NCBI GenBank assembly: GCA_027022365.1
Contig: JALVYU010000007.1
Coordinates: forward strand, 1-64,000
From: Desulfurococcales archaeon
Lineage (GTDB): Archaea > Thermoproteota > Thermoprotei_A > Sulfolobales > Desulfurococcaceae
DNA: 64,000 nucleotides
Direction of reading: 5' to 3'
Shown here: positions 22,736 through 30,522 of the stretch, in pieces
Layout of the letters: the number at the start of each line of letters is the position of its first letter
Numbering within the stretch: the first letter of the stretch is position 1
Made by a program: the position numbers and the translations under genes
The notes under the pieces: model-generated
Told to the model about the DNA's origin: nothing
The model's input: the letters and a program-made list of their open reading frames with translations, nothing else
Database searches by the model: none

Positions 22736-23203
22736 TCAGCCTATAAGTGATAGTCCCATGAGTCCGAATACCATACCTAGAATGCCCATCAACTCAACAT
22801 ATACTGCTAGGATTAGTGCATTGAACGTTATTCTGCCCTTGGTTCTCGGCAGCTCCGCTATTCCCGATGCACATATTACTCCCTGGAACCATGCTGAGAA
22901 CAGCTCGGCTCCAGCAACAGCGAGGCCGAGGCCAAGGATCGCTAGTCCTGTGGAGAGGGTCAGAGTTGATATGTGGCCTTTAACAAAGTTGACGAACTGT
23001 ATCAATACTATTAGCCCATAGAATGTCTGGGTCATCGGGAGCGCTGCGAGCAAGAATACGTTTCTAAACTGTCTCGGATCCTCGGCGAGAGTCGCGGTGC
23101 CAGCGGCTCCGGCTTTCCCTATTCCTATCGATGAGCCCACTAGGCCGCCGAGTAGCGCTAATGCTGCTCCCGCATAAGCAAGGCCTAGTGCTAGAACGTC
23201 CAT
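22736..23203 (-). CDS. atpK: A-type ATP synthase subunit K (rotor ring proteolipid)
   Basis: 155 aa with four membrane helices, i.e. two fused hairpins, the V-type design with one ion-binding carboxylate per chain. The first hairpin carries LPMTQTFYG (Leu55, Thr58, Gln59, Tyr62), helix 3 carries AWFQG (Gln107) and helix 4 carries YVELMG (Glu137). These residues and their spacing match the Na+ ligand set of the Enterococcus hirae NtpK ring (Leu61, Thr64, Gln65, Tyr68, Gln110, Glu139). Sodium coupling is therefore likely. GAGGT precedes ATG 23203 at proper spacing; the codon at 23224 is too early. The long gap upstream of it (23204-23324) is the only sizeable break in the operon. Confidence 0.95.
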   Translation of the reverse strand: MDVLALGLAYAGAALALLGGLVGSSIGIGKAGAAGTATLAEDPRQFRNVFLLAALPMTQTFYGLIVLIQFVNFVKGHISTLTLSTGLAILGLGLAVAGAELFSAWFQGVICASGIAELPRTKGRITFNALILAVYVELMGILGMVFGLMGLSLIG

Positions 23204-23324
23204 ATTATATGACCTCACATGCAAATCGTGATAGGTGTAGTCGAAATAATGTATTCAGACAGTAGAGGTAGAAAAACTTAGCTTTTTTGGGCTGAATTCA
23301 ATAAATTGTATGTGTTCATACACA
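23204..23324 (-). promoter_or_regulatory. Intergenic leader of atpK
   Basis: 121-nt gap between atpI and atpK in an otherwise tightly packed operon. It contains an inverted A-run/T-run (aaaaacttagctttttt, 23271-23287) that could terminate or slow transcription, and an AT-rich element (atacattattt on the minus strand near 23250) placed to serve as an extra promoter. Since K is needed in about ten copies, a separate boost is plausible, but this is inference. Confidence 0.35.
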
Positions 23325-25292
23325 CTACTCTATAACCACACGTTTTCTAAGCACTATCTTCATAGGTTCGAACGGGTAGCCTGTGCCTTCATAGAATTTG
23401 CTGAGAAATTCTACGAAACATAGACGTATTGAGTGAATAAAGCCTCCCAGCGCCGACAGGGCGGTGTTCAGTATGTGGCCGAAAGCAGCGATCATGAGGG
23501 CAACTATCCCTCCCACAATTAGACCTACTAACGAAGGTAGCGAAGACTGTATCCCCCCGAGGGCCATTTGTGCCAATAGGTTGAAGCTCGAGGCCAGATA
23601 TAGTGTTGCCAATCCTACTCCAGCCAATCTACTATAGCTTAGTACGTCTCCGAGTAGTCCCGTAATGCTGAACAACCACATCAGGAGGCCTAGTCCCCCC
23701 AAGTTCTTGATCGTCCCTATAACGATCAGCGCTATGCCTACGAACGCTCCATACAACAGGTAGTTGTATATATATGGCGGTATCCCGGGTATCGGTGTGT
23801 TGAGTACTTTGTACACTATGTATGGTATGCCGAAGGCCTCCCCTATGAAGAGCCCTATTTCGTTCAGTGCATCGCCGATTTGACGATGTTTAATGGCTTT
23901 AGCCAGTGTTATGGCGTGGGCTAAATTTACATGAATAAGCCCGATAATTATCGCTAATGCAAGGAATTTTAATGGATCAATAAAGATGTCGGTGAACTGG
24001 AACCCTAGACCGAATATCTTTAAAGTATTGCCGAAGAAAGAGCCGCCAAGGGCGCCAATAACAAAGCCTACAATACTTGATACTATTATAGAGTTTTTGA
24101 AGTAGACGTAGTCCTTGTTTTCGGGATCATTAGTGAACTTATCAAGAATATATAGTGCTGCTAATATAATCGCTATAGCGTAACCCATATCGCCAAGCAT
24201 TATTCCGAAGAATAGTGCAAAAGAGTAAGCTATTATAGGTGTAGGGTCCCACTCCCTATAATCTGGTACCCCCAAGAATTTGACTATGGGTTCAAACCAC
24301 CTGATTATCCTCGGGTTATCGAGCATTGTTGGTGGCTGCTCGTGTTCCCCGGGTTCCCTGAACTCCACGTATGCTGCGATATTGTTTTTCCTAAAGGTAT
24401 CGAGCAGTTTTTGCTTGTATTTTACTGGAACCCAGCCTCTCAATATGGTCATGTACTTTGTGCTGAGAGACTTGATCAGGGCTTCGAGCCTTTCTATTAT
24501 GTTCTCGAGAACGACCTTATACTTGGCCAAGTATTCGCCGTTTTCCTCGATGATCTTGTCTATCTCTTCTTTGAGCTCGTTTATTCTACTCTCGGCTTCG
24601 CCTGCAAGTCTGCTTAGCTTATTGATCAGATCCTTTACTGTTCTAGTGTTGTCGCGTATATACTTTGATAGAGATAAATAGGATAAGCCATAGTTTAGCG
24701 CGATATCTCTGGTTTTATGGTAGACGGTTTTCTTTACAACACAGTTAACTATGCCTAGCCCCTCACGGCTTATCTTGAGCAACACTATTGGCTTGGCGTC
24801 GGATATGAATTGCTCAACGGATTCGGTTCTGCCGTAATATGTTGATGCTATGTAGTGTTTACCCTCGTACTGCAGGTTATTGACCAGGTAATCCTGTGGT
24901 AGTAAAGAAAGTATTCTTAGATATTCTTTGACTTCATCGAGTCTTGTAAGCTCTGATCTCAGGTTGTCCTCGAGCACCTGTATCTCAGTATAGATCTTGT
25001 TTACGTCGGAGTATATCTTAGAAATACTTAGGTCCTCGATATCCATGGGTGTTAGATTTACAAGGTATACTTTTCCACGTTTACGGCTAAGTATAGAATC
25101 TATGATCTCGAGCGCATGCCGGGCCTCTTCGTATTCCTTCAAGTATTTCTCGATCTCTTTCTCCGAGGCCTTGGTTATCTGTATTACTCCTATGCTCTGT
25201 AATAGCTTGATGGTGTCTCTCAGCTGGTTCTTAGGGACTATGATCTCTGCTTTCAGCATTTTCACTGGTTTATTGAGGACAATAGGTAACAT
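23325..25292 (-). CDS. atpI: A-type ATP synthase subunit I
   Basis: 655 aa static membrane subunit (V-type subunit a). The cytoplasmic N-terminal half (residues 1-320) has two alpha/beta lobes joined by long coiled coils; the C-terminal half has about seven or eight membrane helices, beginning after WDPTPIIAYSFALFFGIMLG. The essential Arg is expected in the last-but-one helix region. Start overlaps the atpH stop (TAATG). Confidence 0.95.
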   Translation of the reverse strand: MLPIVLNKPVKMLKAEIIVPKNQLRDTIKLLQSIGVIQITKASEKEIEKYLKEYEEARHALEIIDSILSRKRGKVYLVNLTPMDIEDLSISKIYSDVNKIYTEIQVLEDNLRSELTRLDEVKEYLRILSLLPQDYLVNNLQYEGKHYIASTYYGRTESVEQFISDAKPIVLLKISREGLGIVNCVVKKTVYHKTRDIALNYGLSYLSLSKYIRDNTRTVKDLINKLSRLAGEAESRINELKEEIDKIIEENGEYLAKYKVVLENIIERLEALIKSLSTKYMTILRGWVPVKYKQKLLDTFRKNNIAAYVEFREPGEHEQPPTMLDNPRIIRWFEPIVKFLGVPDYREWDPTPIIAYSFALFFGIMLGDMGYAIAIILAALYILDKFTNDPENKDYVYFKNSIIVSSIVGFVIGALGGSFFGNTLKIFGLGFQFTDIFIDPLKFLALAIIIGLIHVNLAHAITLAKAIKHRQIGDALNEIGLFIGEAFGIPYIVYKVLNTPIPGIPPYIYNYLLYGAFVGIALIVIGTIKNLGGLGLLMWLFSITGLLGDVLSYSRLAGVGLATLYLASSFNLLAQMALGGIQSSLPSLVGLIVGGIVALMIAAFGHILNTALSALGGFIHSIRLCFVEFLSKFYEGTGYPFEPMKIVLRKRVVIE

Positions 25293-25597
25293 TACTGTGC
25301 ACCCACGACCCGGCGGACAAGCTCATCGACGGCTTGATCTATTTTCGCTCTTCCTTTTCTCCTGATTTCCTCTGCCTGGGCATATGCTTCATTAAGGATT
25401 TTTTCTGCTTCTCTCTTTGCTTCTTCTACTAATTTTTCTGCTTCTTTCTTAAACTCCTCCGTGGGTATGGGGGCTGATAGTATTTGTTCAGCCCTCGTTT
25501 TCGCCTTCTTTATTATTTCATCGGCTTTCTTTCTAGCCTCTTCAATGATTCTATCGGCTTCCCTCTCGATCTCCTCTATATTCAAGCTGTCACTCAA
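25292..25597 (-). CDS. atpH: A-type ATP synthase subunit H
   Basis: 101 aa peripheral-stalk subunit, an almost unbroken coiled coil with Ala and Glu/Lys/Arg heptads and hendecads (for example EADRIIEEARKKADEIIKKA), interrupted by a Pro-containing kink (APIPTEE). It partners subunit E. It is followed directly by atpI. Confidence 0.88.
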   Translation of the reverse strand: MSDSLNIEEIEREADRIIEEARKKADEIIKKAKTRAEQILSAPIPTEEFKKEAEKLVEEAKREAEKILNEAYAQAEEIRRKGRAKIDQAVDELVRRVVGAQ

Positions 25598-25624
25598 TAA
25601 TCTACACCATCACGCGTGGTCGTC

Positions 25625-26047
25625 TCATGTAGGGGTAAAAATAATCGTTGTTGTGGTTCTTAGGCGTGTTCGTAATTCATATAATTGAGGCCTGTAAAAT
25701 ATAAGCTCTCCTTTCCCGCTATGGTCCAGGCCCAGTATTTTTGCCACCGCAAGAGCAGCTACTGGGTCACGTATTCTGTAGACGCCCTCGCCTAGAGATG
25801 GTGAAGACTCTATGATTATGGGTATCTTGATAAGGCAGACCTTATCGCCGAGAATATTTCTTAGTAGTTGTAGCTCTCTCTTGTCGATTAGATGTGTTGT
25901 ACCATCCCTTAGGACTATGTATGGAGGATTCATATCTATGAGATCACATAGACTTATCCGCCTGTATGGCATGTGCTTATTAATGATCCTGAGCTCGTCC
26001 TTAAGGGCCTTTAGCACCATGTCATCGAGATCGGGATCGAGGCTCAT
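25625..26047 (-). CDS. UPF0216/DUF61 family protein inside the ATP synthase operon
   Basis: 140 aa. It matches the archaeal UPF0216 pattern: INKHMPYRRISLCDLI near the start, then YIVLRDGTTHLIDKRELQ, and a LIKIPIII strand. The function of the family is unknown. Its ATG overlaps the atpD stop by 4 nt (ATGA), so it is translated together with ATP synthase, sitting between D and H. Confidence 0.8.
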   Translation of the reverse strand: MSLDPDLDDMVLKALKDELRIINKHMPYRRISLCDLIDMNPPYIVLRDGTTHLIDKRELQLLRNILGDKVCLIKIPIIIESSPSLGEGVYRIRDPVAALAVAKILGLDHSGKGELIFYRPQLYELRTRLRTTTTIIFTPT

Positions 26048-26667
26048 TTCCTACCACGCTTTTTCTCAAGCATACTCTTAACTCGTTTTAGCCTGGCTTT
26101 TTCTTCTCGCTCCCTCTCCTCAAACTTCATGGAAAGATAGCGTATGGTTTTCTCGAGCCTCGGTATAACTATATACTCTAACGCGTTGACTTTTCTTTTG
26201 GTTCTACCTATTTCTTTGCCCAAACTGATTATTGCCTGCTCGGTCCTGCCTAGATCTATGATCATAGTGATTATCTTGATGGCTTCTCTCGAGAACTCGT
26301 CAAGACCGGGGGGAAGAGACACGAGGATCTCGGGCTCCTTCACAACAGCACTGACCGAACGGACACCCATAATGTTTTCGTGTCCCACATAAACCCTCAT
26401 TCCATTCTTTAAGGATGAACGTAGAAAGGAGTATGATTTATCACCATAAGTGCCCGTCAACAGTATTGCCTTATTATAGACTGATGATATATACTTGTTC
26501 AACTCCAACCTGAAATTATATGCCTCACGAACACGTGTAAGGAACTCATTAACAAGTATGGTTAATCTTTCCCTGAGAATCCTATGAACCTTTTTAGCCA
26601 GGTCCCTGCGTCTACGTAGCTTGATCAGCTCTATCTTTGTCGCCCTAACCCTCATCAACGAAGACAT
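26044..26667 (-). CDS. atpD: A-type ATP synthase subunit D
   Basis: 207 aa central-shaft subunit (gamma-like). N-terminal string RATKIELIKLRRRRDLAKKVHRILRERL and C-terminal helix with RTKRKVNALEYIVIPRLEKTI are diagnostic. It is the first gene of the operon instead of following atpB as in the common H-I-K-E-C-F-A-B-D order. ATG 26667 lies within a few nt of the predicted transcription start, so the message is nearly leaderless. Confidence 0.93.
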   Translation of the reverse strand: MSSLMRVRATKIELIKLRRRRDLAKKVHRILRERLTILVNEFLTRVREAYNFRLELNKYISSVYNKAILLTGTYGDKSYSFLRSSLKNGMRVYVGHENIMGVRSVSAVVKEPEILVSLPPGLDEFSREAIKIITMIIDLGRTEQAIISLGKEIGRTKRKVNALEYIVIPRLEKTIRYLSMKFEEREREEKARLKRVKSMLEKKRGRK

Positions 26668-26689
26668 AGCGGCATCAACGCCCCTAAGA

Positions 26690-26702
26690 TATTTAAAACA
26701 AT
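26690..26702 (-). promoter_or_regulatory. Promoter of the ATP synthase operon
   Basis: On the minus strand the sequence GTTTTAAATATC is a strong archaeal TATA box. It lies about 25 nt before atpD ATG 26667, so the operon message should start close to the start codon. Confidence 0.65.
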
Positions 26703-26837
26703 ATATTCGAACATATGCAATAACTTCAGAATTAGATGTAGATAGCTAGAGAGTAAAAAGAGTTGCTTACTCTAATAATCATCGTAGTGATATCTTTAAC
26801 AGTATTTTTGGAAAAAGAAAAATTGTTTTTAACGAGA

Positions 26838-26966
26838 TTAAAATACTGGATCGTCCGGGACAGGATCTCCTCCGGGCCTAGGTCCTAATAGGTATTCAGG
26901 TCTAATTGTGGTCATGGTTTTATTCCTCTTCTCCTTTAGTGTTTTGATGAGGGTTTTGATGCTCAT
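26838..26966 (-). CDS. Possible 42-aa small protein in a gene-poor gap
   Basis: This ORF lies in the 395-bp gap 26668-27062. It encodes a basic N-terminal helix (SIKTLIKTLKEKRNKT) followed by a Pro/Gly/Asp-rich tail (RPEYLLGPRPGGDPVPDDP). A good minus-strand TATA box (TTTTTAAAT, 27047-27055) lies 80-90 nt upstream, and no strong Shine-Dalgarno is visible. Third-position G/C is not extreme but the tail is clearly non-random. No family recognised. The rest of the gap holds only AT-rich sequence and the atpD promoter. Confidence 0.45.
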   Translation of the reverse strand: MSIKTLIKTLKEKRNKTMTTIRPEYLLGPRPGGDPVPDDPVF

Positions 26967-27062
26967 TTTGGGTCGAGAATAGATATGCAAACGATCTTAC
27001 CTGTATGTTCGCTCAATGAAAAAATCCGCCAATATGCAAAAGATTTAAAAACAGGATTTGGT

Positions 27063-27413
27063 CTAGGCCTTTAAAACATTTTTAAGGTAGAATTCATAGG
27101 TATTGTCTCCCGCCCTACGATAATAGACTGCATAGTAAGCAGGGTGGGAAGAGCCTGGGGAATAGAGCTCAACAACAATTGTGTCCTTACATCCTGGAGT
27201 TTCCCCCACTATTGTGCACTCATTAGCATTTTCACGAATAGCTGCTTCGAAGCCGTACGGGGTCAGCACGTTGTTTATCATAATTGCTAGCCGTTCCATA
27301 AGATATTCGTCGATTATTTCAATATATTCGCGTGTAGTCCAATCACTTGGTCCTTCAAACGAGACAGATATCTTCAGTATCTTTTTAAGCGTGTTAATAT
27401 CCTCTGAAGACAT
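27063..27413 (-). CDS. Hypothetical protein
   Basis: 116 aa, mixed alpha/beta, acidic; not recognised. N-terminal helix, a long central helix with WTTREYIEIIDEYLMERLAIMIN, then strands with two cysteines (NECTIVGETPGCKDTIVVEL). The start ATG overlaps the stop of the NUDIX gene (TGATG), so the two are translationally coupled. Confidence 0.65.
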   Translation of the reverse strand: MSSEDINTLKKILKISVSFEGPSDWTTREYIEIIDEYLMERLAIMINNVLTPYGFEAAIRENANECTIVGETPGCKDTIVVELYSPGSSHPAYYAVYYRRAGDNTYEFYLKNVLKA

Positions 27414-27988
27414 CAGTCTTCACCTAGTGAGTCTTTCCAGAAGAAGTTCGCATAGTACAGGATCAGCATTGCAGTTTTCAGATCCACGATTTGATTATTC
27501 TTTATCATGTCTAGGGCATCTGTCAAATTCACAACTGTCGGGGTTATAACTTCATAAGGTTCTGGACGCATACCAACATATTCGAGCTTCCTCGCGATGA
27601 AGAAGTGCATTTTTTCAGTACTATAGCCTGGTACGGGGTAGTAGTAGCCTAGAGGTATGAGTTCACCGGGCTCGTAACCGATCTCCTCTATTAATTCCCT
27701 CCTTGCAGCTTCTTTGGGTAGCTCATTTTCCTCAACAACACCAGCAGGGACTTCATATATATAATCATTAATCGCAGCCCTATATTGTCTTATTAATATA
27801 ATTCTATCAGACGTTAGTACCGGGAGTATAATGACTGATTCCGGAAAGACCACAATATCTCGTTCAACATGCTTGTTATCGATTTCCAATAATCTTCTTA
27901 CGACATTGAACCTAAGACCTCTGAATAACTCTGTGTCTTTTATTACTTTTATGTACGGAACACTGTTTTTTCCCACTATTCCATTCAC
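27413..27988 (-). CDS. NUDIX hydrolase, ADP-ribose pyrophosphatase-like
   Basis: 191 aa. The NUDIX box is complete: GVVEENELPKEAARRELIEEIG (Gx5Ex7REUxEExGU). The IRQYRAAINDYIYEVPAG string before it and the later PVPGYSTEKMHFF match the ADP-ribose pyrophosphatase branch. Probable role: hydrolysis of ADP-ribose or related sugar nucleotides to AMP. It is the first gene of a two-gene operon. Confidence 0.87.
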   Translation of the reverse strand: MNGIVGKNSVPYIKVIKDTELFRGLRFNVVRRLLEIDNKHVERDIVVFPESVIILPVLTSDRIILIRQYRAAINDYIYEVPAGVVEENELPKEAARRELIEEIGYEPGELIPLGYYYPVPGYSTEKMHFFIARKLEYVGMRPEPYEVITPTVVNLTDALDMIKNNQIVDLKTAMLILYYANFFWKDSLGED

Positions 27989-28059
27989 CTCGTTGTCGGA
28001 TTCATTTTTAAAGTAGGAAATATTGGAAAATAAATAGTATTCAATGATATATCAATAAA

Positions 28060-29334
28060 ATGCATGGAAAACACCTTTATCAAATCCGTGAAATGGAAAC
28101 GGTGGAGATATTGTATAAAAATGTAGAGGATTTGGAAAGAAGATATATTAAGGCTTTCAAGGAAAGTGTGAGAAAACTTTCTATGATATGCGGCACGGAT
28201 CTGGGTGAATTTGTTGATAAACTTACAAAGGTTAGTCGTATAGGTTTTTACTCATATATAGCCAAGGAACTTGGAATAAAGGAGAGACTAGTTTATTCGT
28301 ATGTACGCAAACTTCAAAAGAATGGTTTCAAGTTCACAGTAGATATAAACTTGAAAAGAATCGGATTATACAAATATTTCATTCATATACCCCAATTAAT
28401 TGATTTCAATGTTATTAGGAATAACGAAACAATCGCGTGGCTAAATTATTATTCGATAACATTAAACCCTATAGGTACTTTATTAACATATTTCATTCCA
28501 TATAACTTAAAAGACGAGCTTTTAAGGAAAATAAATAGCTTCATAATGAAATTAGCTGAAAAAGTGAAAGATAAAGGAATCTTCATTCATTTTTATATAA
28601 GTTATAGACATCAGCCTATTTTTCATAAATCTCCTTTTAGCCAACATAGGTTTATTCACGGCTTTCTTTTTGATGAAATTATCGAATTATTTGAAAATAG
28701 TCGGTTAGATGATATTGTGTTTAAATACATTATAGACGAGTTAAACACTAGGTTTTCATCGCCTTATGATGCTGTGGATCTGATCATATTAAAAGAATAT
28801 GATATTGATGCATTTACGACTGTGCAGAGTATAGCTAAAAAATATCCTATATCTCAGAGGATTATATTGAAGCATCTAAATAACCATATTAACAACAAAA
28901 AGATTATACGGGGTCTCTTCTTAAAGTCAAGCATTTATTCATCTTTTCTTTTCAAGTTTTTAGGGGTCTTTTTATTTTTGAATGACTTGAGTAATGCTAT
29001 TAAAGTATTTAATTTCTTCAGAAACTTTGATTATTCGTTGAGTATTAACCTAGGTATTCCTGACGAGATCATGCGTGAACAAAACTATGAATTCATTATA
29101 TCCGTTCAAGTGGCTGTTCCTCAGTTAAGGGTTTATGAGTTCCTGAAGTTTCTAGATTATCTTTACAGACATGACTATATTGTGAGTTATAAACTGTATG
29201 AGTTTCTTCCGGATACATTTGTTAGGTTTACTATTCCTTATCTTAATTTTGATCAGGAGCGTAAGGATTGGACGTTGGATGTTAAGAACGTTCAAGAGTT
29301 GTTGATGAGGAGATTTATGATTCCCCGTATTTAG
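28060..29334 (+). CDS. Large double-HTH protein of unknown role
   Basis: 424 aa. It has an N-terminal helix-turn-helix-like unit (about residues 60-100: SYIAKELGIKERLVYSYVRK) and a second one (about 245-290: SIAKKYPISQRIILKHLNNH), each followed by a mixed alpha/beta region rich in Phe, Tyr and Ile. This is a duplicated regulator-like layout (HTH plus sensing region, twice). The gene is visibly more AT-rich than its neighbours, which could mean recent acquisition. TATA-like aaataaatag (about 28030) would make ATG 28060 nearly leaderless; ATG 28093 is the alternative. Confidence 0.68.
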   Translation: MHGKHLYQIREMETVEILYKNVEDLERRYIKAFKESVRKLSMICGTDLGEFVDKLTKVSRIGFYSYIAKELGIKERLVYSYVRKLQKNGFKFTVDINLKRIGLYKYFIHIPQLIDFNVIRNNETIAWLNYYSITLNPIGTLLTYFIPYNLKDELLRKINSFIMKLAEKVKDKGIFIHFYISYRHQPIFHKSPFSQHRFIHGFLFDEIIELFENSRLDDIVFKYIIDELNTRFSSPYDAVDLIILKEYDIDAFTTVQSIAKKYPISQRIILKHLNNHINNKKIIRGLFLKSSIYSSFLFKFLGVFLFLNDLSNAIKVFNFFRNFDYSLSINLGIPDEIMREQNYEFIISVQVAVPQLRVYEFLKFLDYLYRHDYIVSYKLYEFLPDTFVRFTIPYLNFDQERKDWTLDVKNVQELLMRRFMIPRI

Positions 29335-29409
29335 GTCGCTTTTGATTTTAAGCTTAAAAACGGTGTATGGTAACTTCTATGTGAAAGGCTATGTTGCGGT
29401 GATGCGGTG

Positions 29410-30522
29410 ATGGAAGTTGAAGGTCGTTTTTCCAGGATGTTTTCTCCCGGAATTTCTATCGTCCTTAGGGGGGTTATCTATACGGGTGTTCTATTGGTTG
29501 CACTGTTGCTTTGTGTAGTTGGTAATGTATATGTTGGGATTAAGCCGTTTCTTCTCCAGGACTTTATATCATCGCTTGGATATACTGGGGGATTATCAGT
29601 ACTTATTACCGCCTTAATACTCTTTCTGGCTGTAATAATACCTTTCCTAGTGTTAATAAGCAGGAATGGACTTATGATGGGATATATACGGACAACTATA
29701 ATCTCCTCAACTATCTTGGTATTAATGGTACTAGGTATTACGTGGTATCGTGTTTACCGTGAAGGAGTCCCGACTACACAGGATACTATAGCCACTATAA
29801 TGCTGTTGTCGATGCTTATAGCTCTAGTCATACTGGATCGAAAATACCCATACATAGCAGTTAAAGCAGAGACTAACAGGCTCCCCAAGGATTATCTAGC
29901 TATTGTTAAGGTCTATGGCGATATTAACGGTTTTGAGATACATCCAGTACCTGTGAACTCGTTCAGCATACGAGGCCCCTTCAAGACGCTTTATGCCCAC
30001 TATTATGAGTTACATTATATGGCTGGTAAATCTGCATCAATAACCCTGAAGTACAGGGGCATAGAGATTGGGAGGATTAATATTTCTGGGGCACAATTAC
30101 CGCTCAGACGAATACGGTTCAAGGCTTTTGTAAACGACGATGATATAGGCGTATATGAATATACCGTCGAAGTCCTTAAGTCTCTTGACATAGCATCTGA
30201 GCCTGTCGTCAAGGCCGTTGCCGCGAAGATCGGAATAGACGTAGATCAGATCCGCGAGGTAATGTTTTTTGACTCCAATGGATCGCCGCTAGATCCCAAG
30301 ATTCTGATCAAGGATCTGAACGGAGATGAAGTCCAGGTAAAGATATACTTTACAGAGCCTTATATGGAGATCCTGAAGTACTACCGCAAAGAATCGATTA
30401 TAAACCTATGGGATAAGTTGATGAAACGCCTGGAGATCTATGGCGAACTCGTTGATGATTTAGCAGAAAACCTCGATAAAGCTCTTACGAAACTGGTAAG
30501 CCTGTCTGTTAACTGGTGGTAG
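29410..30522 (+). CDS. Membrane protein with cytosolic C-terminal domain
   Basis: About 370 aa. Four to five membrane helices fill residues about 20-145; the remaining about 220 residues are soluble. The last part (about 240-330) has the order strand-strand-helix-strand-strand that could be a beta-grasp domain (FKAFVNDDDIGVYEYTVEV, then a helix, then VMFFDSNGSPLDP and VQVKIYF). A GGTGAT site stands 6 nt before ATG 29410. Its last 7 nt overlap the next gene, so the pair is translated together. Not recognised. Confidence 0.72.
   Translation: MEVEGRFSRMFSPGISIVLRGVIYTGVLLVALLLCVVGNVYVGIKPFLLQDFISSLGYTGGLSVLITALILFLAVIIPFLVLISRNGLMMGYIRTTIISSTILVLMVLGITWYRVYREGVPTTQDTIATIMLLSMLIALVILDRKYPYIAVKAETNRLPKDYLAIVKVYGDINGFEIHPVPVNSFSIRGPFKTLYAHYYELHYMAGKSASITLKYRGIEIGRINISGAQLPLRRIRFKAFVNDDDIGVYEYTVEVLKSLDIASEPVVKAVAAKIGIDVDQIREVMFFDSNGSPLDPKILIKDLNGDEVQVKIYFTEPYMEILKYYRKESIINLWDKLMKRLEIYGELVDDLAENLDKALTKLVSLSVNWW

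Noticed and set aside
26668-27062. Further RNA gene in the gap upstream of atpD
   Set aside because: No cloverleaf, C/D or stable hairpin set was found here beyond the small ORF and promoter elements.
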